Assembly (NCBI RefSeq): GCF_008520265.1
Contig: NZ_VIQM01000040.1
Location: 1 to 64,000, forward strand
Length of the DNA stretch: 64,000 nucleotides
DNA from: Sphingobacterium cavernae
Lineage (GTDB): Bacteria; Bacteroidota; Bacteroidia; Sphingobacteriales; Sphingobacteriaceae
Reading direction: 5' to 3'
The position numbers and the translations under genes were made by a program. Every line of letters begins with the position of its first letter. Position 1 is the stretch's first letter. The notes under the pieces are model-generated. The model searched no databases. It was not told the origin of the DNA and saw only the letters and a program-made list of their open reading frames with translations. Positions 35,482-45,831 of this stretch are shown here, in pieces.

Positions 35482-37131
35482 ATGAGTAATCCTTGTGTTA
35501 TAGGAGTAGATTTCGGGAGTGATTCCGTTCGTGCAATCTTAGTAGATGCGACTAATGGCAAAGAGTTGGCGTCTAGAGTTAGTTATTATCCCAGATGGAA
35601 AAAAGGACTATACAGTAATCCGTCCATCAATCAGTTTAGACAACATCCACTCGATTATTTAGAAACATTAACACAAGTTATTACAGGCTGTGTGGCTGCT
35701 GTAGGTGAAGAGATTGCAAGTCGTGTGGCAGGAATTTCAGTGGACACGACAGGTTCTACACCTGTTGCTGTGAATAGAGAAGGTACACCATTAGCCTTGA
35801 CGGAAGAGTTTGCGGACAATCCAAATGCAATGTTTGTGCTTTGGAAAGATCATACCGCTATACGAGAGGCAAGTGAAATAAATCAACACGCTAAAAATTA
35901 TAAAACCGATTACCTCAAGTATGTAGGTGGAGTATATTCATCAGAATGGTTTTGGGCGAAAATATTACATGTGCTGCGTGAAGACCAAAAGGTGCAACGT
36001 GCAGCTTATACTTGGGTGGAACATTGCGATTGGATTCCATTTGAGTTGGTAGGCGGTAAAGACGTTACATTGCTGAAAAGAGGCGTTTGTGCTGCTGGTC
36101 ATAAAGGATTATGGGCAGAAGAGTTTAATGGCTATCCGCCAAATGAATTTTTTACTGCATTAGATCCATTATTAAAAGATCAGGTACAACGATTGGGTGC
36201 GCAAACTTATACTTCGGATCAAGCAGTAGGTAATCTTTCTGCTGAATGGGCAGAAAAATTAGGGTTAAGTACAAATGTGGTAATTGGTGTTGGTGCATTT
36301 GACTGTCATATGGGTGCAGTAGGAGGAGAAATTGAACCTTATTATTTGAGTAAAATAGTAGGGACTTCGACTTGCGATATCTTAGTGACACCAGAAAAAT
36401 TAGACTTTACTTTAAAAGGTATTTGTGGACAAGTAAATGGTTCCGTAATACCTAATATGGTAGGATTAGAAGCTGGGCAATCTGCATTTGGGGATGCATA
36501 TGCTTGGTTTAAAAACATCTTAATGTGGCCCTTACAAAACATCTATGAAATAGAAGAGTCGAAACTGCAAGAGATAGAATCGACTCTTCTTTCAAAATTA
36601 AGTGAGCAAGCTGCTGTAATCAAACCGGATGTAAAACATCCTTTGTCTGTTGATTGGCTCAATGGTCGTCGTACGCCATTTGCCAACCAAAATTTGAAAG
36701 CTTCTCTATTGGATCTTAATCTTGCTTCGGATACAGTTTTAGTATTTCGTGCCATTGTAGAATCTACATGTTTTGGAGCGCGCAAAATCGCGGAATGTTT
36801 TATCGAACAAGGCGTGCCTGTAAAAGGTGTCATTGCGATGGGAGGTATACCAAAAAAATCTCCATTTATTATGCAGATGATGGCTGATATTTTGAAAATG
36901 CCGATTAAAGTACATAAGTCAGATCAAACTTGTGCTTTAGGCGCAGCAATGTTTGCTGCAGTTGTAGGCAATGTGTATTCAAATGTAGAAGATGCTATGC
37001 AAAATATGGGACATGGATTTGAAAAAACGTATGTGCCAAACAAAGAAGTGGTATCTATTTACCAAGAGCGATATGAAAGGTATTTAGCGGCAGGAAATGT
37101 TTTAGAAAATAATTTATACGATGTACAATAA
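35482..37131 (+). CDS. araB: Ribulokinase
   Basis: A 549-aa FGGY-family kinase phosphorylating L-ribulose. It has the N-terminal ATP-binding GVDFGSDSVRAILVDA, VDTTGSTPV, LWKDHTA substrate loop, VEHCDWIPFELVGGKD, and C-terminal GGIPKKSPFIMQMMADILKMP. Length is normal for AraB. First gene of the ara operon, transcribed away from araR. It overlaps araD by 11 bases. Confidence 0.95.
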   Translation: MSNPCVIGVDFGSDSVRAILVDATNGKELASRVSYYPRWKKGLYSNPSINQFRQHPLDYLETLTQVITGCVAAVGEEIASRVAGISVDTTGSTPVAVNREGTPLALTEEFADNPNAMFVLWKDHTAIREASEINQHAKNYKTDYLKYVGGVYSSEWFWAKILHVLREDQKVQRAAYTWVEHCDWIPFELVGGKDVTLLKRGVCAAGHKGLWAEEFNGYPPNEFFTALDPLLKDQVQRLGAQTYTSDQAVGNLSAEWAEKLGLSTNVVIGVGAFDCHMGAVGGEIEPYYLSKIVGTSTCDILVTPEKLDFTLKGICGQVNGSVIPNMVGLEAGQSAFGDAYAWFKNILMWPLQNIYEIEESKLQEIESTLLSKLSEQAAVIKPDVKHPLSVDWLNGRRTPFANQNLKASLLDLNLASDTVLVFRAIVESTCFGARKIAECFIEQGVPVKGVIAMGGIPKKSPFIMQMMADILKMPIKVHKSDQTCALGAAMFAAVVGNVYSNVEDAMQNMGHGFEKTYVPNKEVVSIYQERYERYLAAGNVLENNLYDVQ

Positions 37132-37813
37132 TATTAAAGAGGAAGCATACGAAGCAAACATGAACTTAACCAAATTAGGTTTGGTGAAGTTTACGTTTGG
37201 GAATGTCAGTGTTTTTGATCGTGAGAAAGGTGTATTTGCGATCAAACCAAGCGGTGTTCCTTATGAAATTTTAAAAGCAGAAGATATAGTCATTGTGGAC
37301 TTGGATGCACAAGTAGTGGAAGGTAAATTACGCCCATCATCCGATACGAAGACCCATGCAGTATTGTATAAAGAATGGCCAGAATTGGGGGCTGTCGTTC
37401 ACACACACTCTGTCTATGGTACAGCTTGGGCACAAGCAAATAGAAATATCCCAATTTATGGTACTACACATGCAGATCATTTAACAAAGGATATTCCATG
37501 TGCGCCGCCAATGGCAGACGAAATGATTGAAGGCAACTACGAATACCAAACAGGGTATCAGATCGTCAATCATTTTAGAGAAGCTGGACTAAACCATGAA
37601 GAAATACAAATGATTTTAGTCGGTAATCATGCTCCATTTACATGGGGAAAAGATGGGCAACAAGCTGTTTATAATGCTGCTGTATTAGAATACGCTGCTG
37701 AATTAGCCTATTTGTCAGAGGGAATTAATCCGAAAATTCAGCGTCTTAAAGCTTCCTTGATTAAGAAACATTACGAACGTAAGCATGGGAATAACGCTTA
37801 CTACGGACAATAA
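37121..37813 (+). CDS. araD: L-ribulose-5-phosphate 4-epimerase
   Basis: A 230-aa class II aldolase-fold epimerase. The zinc ligands are in VVHTHSVYGTAWAQA (two His) and LVGNHAPFTWGKD (third His); the phosphate-binding KPSGVPYE loop is near residue 47. It converts L-ribulose-5-P to D-xylulose-5-P for the pentose-phosphate pathway. It is translationally coupled to araB by an 11-base overlap. Confidence 0.95.
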   Translation: MYNNIKEEAYEANMNLTKLGLVKFTFGNVSVFDREKGVFAIKPSGVPYEILKAEDIVIVDLDAQVVEGKLRPSSDTKTHAVLYKEWPELGAVVHTHSVYGTAWAQANRNIPIYGTTHADHLTKDIPCAPPMADEMIEGNYEYQTGYQIVNHFREAGLNHEEIQMILVGNHAPFTWGKDGQQAVYNAAVLEYAAELAYLSEGINPKIQRLKASLIKKHYERKHGNNAYYGQ

Positions 37814-37840
37814 TAAACTATCAAAAACCTAAATAAAAAC

Positions 37841-39340
37841 ATGATATCATTAAAAACTTTAGAAGTTTGGTTCATCACAGGGAGTCAAGATCTATACGGA
37901 GAGGAAACATTACGTCAAGCTGCAGATCATTCCAAAGAAATAGCAACATATTTTGATCAGCACGAAGGAATTCCTGTAAGTATCGTATTTAAACCTATCG
38001 TAAGAAATACAGAAGAAATTTATAAAACAATATTAGAAGCAAATAATACACAAAATTGTATTGGTTTGATTACTTGGATGCATACGTTTTCACCTGCGAA
38101 AATGTGGATTCGTGGTTTACAAATTTTGAATAAACCGTTATTGCATTTACATACTCAATATAATCGTGATATTCCTTGGGATTCAATTGATATGGATTTT
38201 ATGAATCTTAATCAGAGTGCACATGGAGATCGCGAATTTGGTTTTATAGTTTCTAGAATGCGTCTTGCGCGTAAAGTTGTGACAGGACATTGGCAAGATC
38301 CAGAAGTCATAGATCGTATTAACGTATGGGCGCGTGCTGCAGCCGCTTGGGCGGATTGGCAAGGCGCTAAGTTTGTACGATTTGGTGATAATATGCGCTA
38401 CGTTGCAGTGACAGAAGGTGATAAAGTAGAAGCAGAATTAAAATTTGGATTTTCGGTAAATACACATGGAATTGGGGATTTAGCAAAAGAAATTGATACT
38501 ATTTCTGATGATGCGGTTCAAGCTTTATTGAAGGAGTATGAGCAAGAATATATCATGTCGGAAGATGTACTCGAAGGCGGTAAATTTCGATCCAATGTAT
38601 ATGATGCCGCAAAAATTGAATTAGGATTGCGTTCTTTCTTAGAGAAAGGAAATTATAAAGGTTTTACCGATACGTTCGAGGATTTATATGGTTTACCGCA
38701 ATTACCAGGGTTGGCAGTACAACGCTTAATGGCTGATGGCTATGCTTTTGCTGGGGAAGGTGACTGGAAAACTCCAGCTATGGTGCGTGCATGTAAGGTA
38801 ATGGCAACTGGATACGAAGGTGCGAATGCATTCATGGAAGATTATACCTATCATTTTGATCCTGCAAATGCGATGGTATTGGGGTCGCATATGTTAGAAG
38901 TAGATGCTTCATTAGCGGCTAGCAAACCAAAATTAGAGGTTCATCCATTGGGTATTGGTGGTAAAGCAGATCCAGCACGTCTGGTATTTGATGCTAAAGG
39001 AGGACCAGCATTCAATGCTTCATTGGTCGACATGGGCGATCGTTTCCGTTTGGTCGTAAATACTGTTCAGGGTTTAGACGTGACTAATGAATTACCAAAA
39101 TTGCCTGTTGCACGTGTACTTTGGAAGCCAGAGCCAGATATGAAGACAGGATGTTCGGCTTGGATATATGCAGGAGGTGCTCACCATACGGTTTATAGCC
39201 AAAATCTTACAAAAGAGTATATGGAAGATTTCGCGCGAATCGCTAAATTAGAATTAATCGTTATTGACCAATCTACCCAACTTGACCAATTTGAGAAAGA
39301 GTTGAGAAATAGCGAATTGTATTATAAACTAACCAACTAA
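37841..39340 (+). CDS. araA: L-arabinose isomerase
   Basis: A 499-aa isomerase interconverting L-arabinose and L-ribulose. Metal-site residues match the family: Glu in [14 protein letters not shown], Glu in [10 protein letters not shown], His in GSHMLEVD, and His in [11 protein letters not shown]. The N-terminal [15 protein letters not shown] is the family signature. Length is as in E. coli AraA (500 aa). Confidence 0.96.
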   Translation: MISLKTLEVWFITGSQDLYGEETLRQAADHSKEIATYFDQHEGIPVSIVFKPIVRNTEEIYKTILEANNTQNCIGLITWMHTFSPAKMWIRGLQILNKPLLHLHTQYNRDIPWDSIDMDFMNLNQSAHGDREFGFIVSRMRLARKVVTGHWQDPEVIDRINVWARAAAAWADWQGAKFVRFGDNMRYVAVTEGDKVEAELKFGFSVNTHGIGDLAKEIDTISDDAVQALLKEYEQEYIMSEDVLEGGKFRSNVYDAAKIELGLRSFLEKGNYKGFTDTFEDLYGLPQLPGLAVQRLMADGYAFAGEGDWKTPAMVRACKVMATGYEGANAFMEDYTYHFDPANAMVLGSHMLEVDASLAASKPKLEVHPLGIGGKADPARLVFDAKGGPAFNASLVDMGDRFRLVVNTVQGLDVTNELPKLPVARVLWKPEPDMKTGCSAWIYAGGAHHTVYSQNLTKEYMEDFARIAKLELIVIDQSTQLDQFEKELRNSELYYKLTN

Positions 39341-39358
39341 ATCTGCAATAATAAACCT

Positions 39359-41056
39359 ATGGAAAAGTTTGCAACAATTGACTACGTCATTTTTTTAATT
39401 TATTTCATCGTAGTCGCCGGATATGGCTTTTGGGTATACGTGAAGCAAAAGAAAGAATCGGCAAGTAGTAAAGATTATTTTTTGGCTGAAGGCTCATTAA
39501 CGTGGTGGGCTATTGGAGCCAGTCTTATCGCATCGAATATTTCTGCTGAGCAGTTTATCGGGATGAGTGGTAATGGATTCGAAGTAGGTATCGCAGTAGC
39601 TGCCTACGAATGGATTGCCGCTATCGCCCTTATTATTGTTGCAGTATGGTTTATTCCTGTATATCTTAAGAATAAGATATTTACGATGCCTCAATTTCTG
39701 AAGCAACGTTATAATGAAACAACCAGTCTTATCATGGCGATATTTTGGTTGTTTTTATACGTTTTCGTAAACCTAACTTCAATCCTTTATTTAGGTGCAT
39801 TAGCTATCAGCAATTTGGGTGGTGGTGATTATTTTCACATTATCATGCTTGCACTCGCTGTATTCTCTATCATCATTACACTGGGTGGAATGAAAGTAAT
39901 TGGATACACGGACGTGATTCAAGTAGTGGTGTTGATCGTAGGTGGATTTGCTACAACCTATGTTGCCCTTATCTTGGTATCTGAGCATTTTGGTATGGGT
40001 AAAGATTTCATTGCTGGATTCAAGCAATTGATGGTCGATTCTCCGAAGCATTTTAATCTGATAGTCGATAAACCTACCGCAGACAGCACACAAGAAGAAG
40101 TTAATAAATACTTGATGCTTCCGGGTATTGGAATGTATTTAGCCGGTATTTGGATTGTAAACTTAAACTATTGGGGATGTAATCAATATATCACACAGCG
40201 CGCTTTGGGTGCAGATTTAAAAACTGCACGTACAGGTATTTTATTTGCTGGTTTCTTAAAATTATTGATGCCTATTATCGTTATGTTGCCAGGTATTGCA
40301 GCATATGTATTATACAAAAACGGCGCTTTGCAGGAAGAAATGGCTCCAGGTGGTAATTTTCAAGCGGACAATGCATATTCAGCTATTTTAGGTTTCTTAC
40401 CTAATGGAATGAAAGGCCTTTCACTAGCAGCTTTGACTGCTGCGATTGTCGCATCTTTAGCGGGTAAAGCAAATAGTATTGCTACCATCTTTACCATGGA
40501 TATTTACAATAAATATATCAATAAGGAAGCTTCAGAAACAAGACTTATTAATGTTGGAAAAATCACAATTATTGTTTCCATCATTATTTCTGTATTCTTT
40601 ACTTGGGATGACTTATTAGGAATCGGTGGAGCTGGTGGATTTACATTCATCCAGAAATACACAGGGTTTATATCTCCAGGTGTATTTGCAATGTTCTTGT
40701 TGGGTATGTTCTGGAAAAGGACAACAGGTACAGCTGCTATTGTAGGTTTAATCACAGGATTCTTATTATCAATCGTGTTTAACAACTTCGCGCCAGCATG
40801 GTTTGGTCCAGAAACATTCCTTTACACAGCTTACATTAATAAGTTTGGTGAATACGAAATTCCATTCCAAATCTGTATGGGACTTGCATTTATGTTTACA
40901 ATGATTGCCATGATAATAGTAAGTTTATTTGGACCAAAAGACAATCCAAAAGGATTAGAGTTGGATTCAAAAATGTTTAAAGTTGAGCCTTCTGTAATGA
41001 TTATGATCGTATTGACAATATTGATTGTTGGTGCATTATATGTGAAATTCTGGTAA
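39359..41056 (+). CDS. SSS-family sodium:sugar symporter, probable L-arabinose transporter
   Basis: A 565-aa inner-membrane protein with about 14 hydrophobic segments. The N-terminal SSS signature is YFLAEGSLTWWAIGASLIASNISAEQFIGMSG, shown here by YFLAEGSLTWWAIGAS; later GLSLAALTAAIVASLAGKANS carries the conserved sodium-site Ser/Ala pattern. SGLT-like members of this family import arabinose and other sugars in Bacteroidota. Position 18 bases after araA and before galM points to L-arabinose uptake across the inner membrane. Confidence 0.9.
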   Translation: MEKFATIDYVIFLIYFIVVAGYGFWVYVKQKKESASSKDYFLAEGSLTWWAIGASLIASNISAEQFIGMSGNGFEVGIAVAAYEWIAAIALIIVAVWFIPVYLKNKIFTMPQFLKQRYNETTSLIMAIFWLFLYVFVNLTSILYLGALAISNLGGGDYFHIIMLALAVFSIIITLGGMKVIGYTDVIQVVVLIVGGFATTYVALILVSEHFGMGKDFIAGFKQLMVDSPKHFNLIVDKPTADSTQEEVNKYLMLPGIGMYLAGIWIVNLNYWGCNQYITQRALGADLKTARTGILFAGFLKLLMPIIVMLPGIAAYVLYKNGALQEEMAPGGNFQADNAYSAILGFLPNGMKGLSLAALTAAIVASLAGKANSIATIFTMDIYNKYINKEASETRLINVGKITIIVSIIISVFFTWDDLLGIGGAGGFTFIQKYTGFISPGVFAMFLLGMFWKRTTGTAAIVGLITGFLLSIVFNNFAPAWFGPETFLYTAYINKFGEYEIPFQICMGLAFMFTMIAMIIVSLFGPKDNPKGLELDSKMFKVEPSVMIMIVLTILIVGALYVKFW

Positions 41057-41082
41057 TTTTAATTATATAAAAAACCAATCTT

Positions 41083-42225
41083 ATGAAATCAAAATATTTA
41101 AGTTTCCTATTTGCAGGAATATTATTAGCAAGCTCTTGTCAGAATGGCAAAACTAATCAGGCAACATCAGAGCAGGGTAAAATTGATAGTACAGTCTTTT
41201 ATACGAATTTCGATAATAAGGATGTATTGCAATATGTGATTGGGAATGATAAGGTGAAGGTAAGTGTGACAAATTTTGGCGCACGAATAGTATCGCTTAT
41301 CGTTAACGATAAAGCAGGTAATCCGGTGGATGTCTTGTTGGGATATGATACTGCTGATGAATTTATTAAGAATACTGATAATTTCTATGGTGCAGTTGTT
41401 GGTCGTTTTGGTAATCGTATAGGTAATGCGACTTTTACCATTAATGGTCAGAAATATGAGTTGGAAAAAAATGATGGTGATAACTCGTTGCATGGGGGGA
41501 CAAATGGTGTATACAACAAAGTTTGGGATGTTAAGTCCCATTCAGGTGAATCCATTACTCTAGAGTATCTATCTCCAGATGGCGAAGCTGGTTATCCAGG
41601 AAATGTGACTATGCAAGTTACTTATAAAGTAAACGCTAATGGAGGTTTAGAAATAGACTATTCTGGTGTGACGGATAAAGAAACTATTTTGAATTTAACC
41701 AGTCATGGTTATTTCAACTTGAATGGCGAAGGTGATACTACTATCTTGGATCATGAGCTTTGGATTGATGCTAATAAAATCACAGAGGTGAATAAATCAT
41801 TAATTCCAACAGGTAAAAGCATTAATATTTTGGGAACTGCCTTTGATTTCACAAAACCAAAATTAATTGGCAAAGACATCAATAGGTCAACAGATCAACT
41901 TAAATACGGCCAAGGATATGATCACAATTTTGAATTAAATAAAAAAGAGGGCTTCGCTGAGGTTGCAAGTTTGTATGCGCCAAATACAGGCATTGAAATG
42001 AAGATTTTGACTACGGAGCCAGGATTGCAATTTTATAGTGGAAATTTCATGTCAGATGAGGACCCTAAAGGCAAAGGTGGAAAAGCGTATCCATTCCGTG
42101 CAGCATTATGTTTGGAAACACAACATTTTCCAGATGCGCCGAATCATGATAATTTTCCATCTACAACCCTTCGACCTGGCGAAAAGTATACTTCCAAAAC
42201 GGAGTATAGATTCTCAGTTAGATAA
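41083..42225 (+). CDS. galM: Aldose 1-epimerase, lipoprotein
   Basis: A 380-aa mutarotase with a lipoprotein signal (MKSKYLSFLFAGILLASSC, Cys19), so it is periplasmic. The catalytic His is in NLTSHGYFNL, the Glu in ALCLETQHFPDAPN, and a substrate His in NSLHGGTNG. It speeds anomer exchange of released arabinose or galactose before transport. Extracytoplasmic GalM in sugar operons is common in Bacteroidota. Confidence 0.92.
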   Translation: MKSKYLSFLFAGILLASSCQNGKTNQATSEQGKIDSTVFYTNFDNKDVLQYVIGNDKVKVSVTNFGARIVSLIVNDKAGNPVDVLLGYDTADEFIKNTDNFYGAVVGRFGNRIGNATFTINGQKYELEKNDGDNSLHGGTNGVYNKVWDVKSHSGESITLEYLSPDGEAGYPGNVTMQVTYKVNANGGLEIDYSGVTDKETILNLTSHGYFNLNGEGDTTILDHELWIDANKITEVNKSLIPTGKSINILGTAFDFTKPKLIGKDINRSTDQLKYGQGYDHNFELNKKEGFAEVASLYAPNTGIEMKILTTEPGLQFYSGNFMSDEDPKGKGGKAYPFRAALCLETQHFPDAPNHDNFPSTTLRPGEKYTSKTEYRFSVR

Positions 42226-42251
42226 CATTTCATATAATTTATAGTTTGATT

Positions 42252-44192
42252 ATGAAATACTTTATTAGCTGTGTTCTTTTATTGTTGATAGTTTCGCAAC
42301 CAATTTGTGCGCGCGCTAACAGTAAACCTATTCAGATTTTAAGTCCAAATAAGGATATTGAAGTTTCTGTATGGACAACTCCTGAAGGCGAGATCAAATA
42401 CAAAATTATGCGTAAAGGAAAGCTTGTATTGGAGAATTCTCAATTGGGATTGAGAACGACACAACAAGATTTTTATAAATTATTGTCGTATAAAAATGCA
42501 TCGGCTAATAAAGTAATTTCTAAATCATATACTGCCATACAGGGCAAAAGAAAGAATAATACATACAAAGCCAATGAGCAGGTGTTAACATGGCAGAATG
42601 CTGAAAATAAAACAATTCAGATCTGTTTTCAATTATCAGATGAAGGATTAGTGTTTAGGTATGTTTTACCAAATTATTCCAGCCAGACAGATTACATCGT
42701 AGAAGAAAAAACAAGTTTTAATTTTTTAGCATCCGCTAAAGGTTGGTTACAGCCTATGGCTATAGCCAAGACAGGTTGGGAACAAACAAATCCATCCTAC
42801 GAAGAACATTACCAAAAGGAAATTCCTGTTGGTACGCCAGAAAGTACAAAGACGGGGTGGGTATATCCTGCATTATTTGAATCTGAGAATAATTGGGTGT
42901 TAATTACCGAATCTGGTTTAGAACGTAATCATTCTGCCAGCAGATTGCATTTCGAATCGCCTAATGGAGAATATCGCATTGCGATGCCTGATCCGAGAGA
43001 GACTATCAAAGACAATAATCTCTACAGCAAAATTGAAAATAATTTTGAATCGCCATGGCGAGTAATCGCTGTGGGTGACCTTAATAATATAGTGGATTCT
43101 GACATAGCAAATGCTGTGGTACAGAAGCCAAATACGACCATTCCATCTTGGGTAAAGCAAGGTAAATCATCTTGGAGTTGGATAAATACGAAGGATGATT
43201 TCATCGTTTACGATGAGCAAAAGAAATATATCGATTTTGCTGCCGACATGAAGTGGCAGTATTGCTTGATTGATGTCAATTGGGATACTAAGATTGGTTA
43301 TGAAAAAATGACAGAGCTGAGTAAATATGCACAAAGTAAAAATGTAAACTTACTGTTGTGGTATAATTCGGCTGGCGATTGGAATACAGTTGGGTATACT
43401 CCCAAAAATCAACTGCTAACAAGAGAATCACGCCGTGCAGAGTTCAAAAGACTTCAAGACATGGGTGTCAAAGGCGTAAAAATTGACTTCTTTGGTGGGG
43501 ATGGACAATCAGTCATTGCATATTATATTGATATATTAGAAGACGCGGCAGACTTTGAGTTGCTGGTAAATTTTCATGGGGCGACATTACCACGTAGTTG
43601 GTCCTCGATTTATCCTCATTTGATGACAGTAGAAGCTGTTCGTGGCTTTGAAATGGTTACTTTCATGCAAGAGGATGCAGACAGACAAGCTGAAATTTCG
43701 AGCATATTGCCATTTACACGTAATGTGTATGATCCAATGGATTTCACACCTATGAATCTTTCCAAAATTAATAGCCAAGTACAGAGAAGAACAACAGCTT
43801 CATTTGAATTGGCAACTAGCATTTTGTTTTTGTCAGGAATACAGCATTATGCAGAGTCACCTGAAGGAATGAAAGCTGTGCCTGAAATCGTTAAAAATCT
43901 TTTGAGAAATTTACCTGATCAATGGGAAGATAGCAGATTTATTAGCGGCTATCCTGGAAAGGATGTTGTGATTGCACGGAAAGCAAAAGACACATGGTAT
44001 GTTGCAGGAATTAATGGGGAAAATACAGCAAAAAATATTCAATTGGATTTGACTCCGTTTTCAGGAAAGAAAATATTGAAAATAGCGGATGGAAAGGAAC
44101 AGGATTCATTCCTTATAGAGGATAATCTATCAAATAAAAAATTAACAATTCCACTTCAACCTAATGGTGGTTTTGTGCTAATGATACAATAG
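42252..44192 (+). CDS. GH97 family glycoside hydrolase (retaining type)
   Basis: A 646-aa secreted enzyme. The ATG at 42252 begins the signal peptide (MKYFISCVLLLLIVSQPICA); an earlier TTG is not needed. It has an N-terminal beta-supersandwich, a central TIM barrel and a C-terminal beta domain. The catalytic pair fits the retaining GH97 subgroup: Asp412 in VKIDFFGGD as nucleophile, and Glu461 in MTVEAVRG as acid/base. Retaining GH97 enzymes are alpha-galactosidases, and some also act as beta-L-arabinopyranosidases. In this arabinose operon the latter activity is a reasonable inference. Confidence 0.9.
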   Translation: MKYFISCVLLLLIVSQPICARANSKPIQILSPNKDIEVSVWTTPEGEIKYKIMRKGKLVLENSQLGLRTTQQDFYKLLSYKNASANKVISKSYTAIQGKRKNNTYKANEQVLTWQNAENKTIQICFQLSDEGLVFRYVLPNYSSQTDYIVEEKTSFNFLASAKGWLQPMAIAKTGWEQTNPSYEEHYQKEIPVGTPESTKTGWVYPALFESENNWVLITESGLERNHSASRLHFESPNGEYRIAMPDPRETIKDNNLYSKIENNFESPWRVIAVGDLNNIVDSDIANAVVQKPNTTIPSWVKQGKSSWSWINTKDDFIVYDEQKKYIDFAADMKWQYCLIDVNWDTKIGYEKMTELSKYAQSKNVNLLLWYNSAGDWNTVGYTPKNQLLTRESRRAEFKRLQDMGVKGVKIDFFGGDGQSVIAYYIDILEDAADFELLVNFHGATLPRSWSSIYPHLMTVEAVRGFEMVTFMQEDADRQAEISSILPFTRNVYDPMDFTPMNLSKINSQVQRRTTASFELATSILFLSGIQHYAESPEGMKAVPEIVKNLLRNLPDQWEDSRFISGYPGKDVVIARKAKDTWYVAGINGENTAKNIQLDLTPFSGKKILKIADGKEQDSFLIEDNLSNKKLTIPLQPNGGFVLMIQ

Positions 44193-44212
44193 CCTAATTA
44201 TAAACATCTATT

Positions 44213-45778
44213 ATGAAAAAGAACTTTTTAAGCAAAGCACTGCAATCGGGTGCAGTGCTCAGCATGCTATTTATGTTACAGACCAGTCAAGCCCAGGTTG
44301 CTTCGAATACTGTAAAATTAAATACATCGGACAAAAAGATAACCATTAACAAACACATTTACGGACATTTTGCCGAGCATTTAGGTCGCTGTATTTATGG
44401 CGGGTTTTATGTTGGCGAAGAAAACAAAACTATTCCACATACAGCTGGTGTTCGTAACGATATTGTTGAAGCACTAAAGAAATTAAAAATTCCAAATTTA
44501 CGTTGGCCGGGAGGATGTTTTGCGGATACTTACCACTGGAAAGATGGGATTGGTCCTAAAGATAAGCGACCTACAATCGTCAATACATGGTGGGGAGGAG
44601 TAACCGAAAATAACAGTTTTGGCACACATGATTTCTTAAATATGTGTGAGCTGTTGGAAACAGAGCCATATCTAGCAGGCAATGTAGGTAGCGGTGAAGT
44701 ACAAGAATTAGCCGATTGGGTGCAATATGTCAATCACAGTGGTACAAGCCCAATGGCTGATCTACGCCGTAAAAATGGAAGAGAGAATCCTTGGAAAGTA
44801 AAATATTGGGGTGTAGGTAACGAAGCATGGGGATGCGGCGGTAATATGACACCTGAATATTATTCGGATATATACCGCAAGTATTCCACATTTATGTCGG
44901 ACTGGACGAATACAGGCGGATTGTACCGCATCGCTTCGGGCGCAAATGGTGGGGATTATAATTGGACGGAAGTGCTGATGAAAAAAATCCCGCATAATAT
45001 GGTTGATGGATTGGCTTTGCACCATTATTCAAATGTAGAATGGAATAAAAAAGGTCCTGCAACGGGTTTTACAGACGAGCAATATTTCAAAACAATGAAG
45101 TCTGCTTGGCAAATGGAAGAGTTGGTTACAAAACACTCAGCTATCATGGACAAGTACGATCCGAGAAAAAGAGTGGCATTAGTCGTTGACGAATGGGGTG
45201 GTTGGTATGAAGTAGAACCCGGTACGAATCCAGGCTTCTTGTATCAACAAAATACGATGCGTGATGCGATGATTGCAGGCGTAACATTAAATGTATTTAA
45301 CAATCATGCTGAGCGTGTTCGTATGGCAAACTTAGCACAAACAGTGAATGTGTTGCAAGCTGTTATCTTGACCGAAGGTGACAAAATGATTTTGACACCT
45401 ACGTACCACGTAATGGAAATGTACAAAGTTCATCAAGATGCAACTCTGATTCCACTTTCACTGCAAAGCAAAGACTACACTTTTGGAAACGAAAAAATTC
45501 CAGCAATTCATGCTTCTGCATCGACTAAAGACGGGGAGACACATATTTCATTAGTAAATATTGATCCAACAACAAAACATGAAATTGTCATTGACTTAGA
45601 TAAAAATTATAAGGATGTGAAAGGAAGAATATTGACTTCCAAATCGTTGACAGACCACAATACTTTCCAAGTGCCAGATAAAATTAAACCTACGGTTTTC
45701 AATGGTGCTAAAGTGTCAAATAATCAATTAAAAGTCGAATTACCAGCCTATTCTGTATTGGTTCTTAATTTGAAATAA
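44213..45778 (+). CDS. GH51 alpha-L-arabinofuranosidase (AbfA type)
   Basis: A 521-aa protein with a signal peptide (ending LQTSQAQ). The TIM barrel carries acid/base Glu204 ([11 protein letters not shown]) and nucleophile Glu327 (VVDEWGGW), followed by a C-terminal beta-sandwich. The layout resembles AbfA-type GH51 enzymes, here with an export signal. It removes alpha-L-arabinofuranosyl residues from arabino-oligosaccharides. It lies 20 bases after the GH97 gene. Confidence 0.93.
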   Translation: MKKNFLSKALQSGAVLSMLFMLQTSQAQVASNTVKLNTSDKKITINKHIYGHFAEHLGRCIYGGFYVGEENKTIPHTAGVRNDIVEALKKLKIPNLRWPGGCFADTYHWKDGIGPKDKRPTIVNTWWGGVTENNSFGTHDFLNMCELLETEPYLAGNVGSGEVQELADWVQYVNHSGTSPMADLRRKNGRENPWKVKYWGVGNEAWGCGGNMTPEYYSDIYRKYSTFMSDWTNTGGLYRIASGANGGDYNWTEVLMKKIPHNMVDGLALHHYSNVEWNKKGPATGFTDEQYFKTMKSAWQMEELVTKHSAIMDKYDPRKRVALVVDEWGGWYEVEPGTNPGFLYQQNTMRDAMIAGVTLNVFNNHAERVRMANLAQTVNVLQAVILTEGDKMILTPTYHVMEMYKVHQDATLIPLSLQSKDYTFGNEKIPAIHASASTKDGETHISLVNIDPTTKHEIVIDLDKNYKDVKGRILTSKSLTDHNTFQVPDKIKPTVFNGAKVSNNQLKVELPAYSVLVLNLK

Positions 45779-45831
45779 TATGTATTTAAAAGGGAAAGTT
45801 ATAAAAAGCTTTTCTACCAATTAGTAAACAA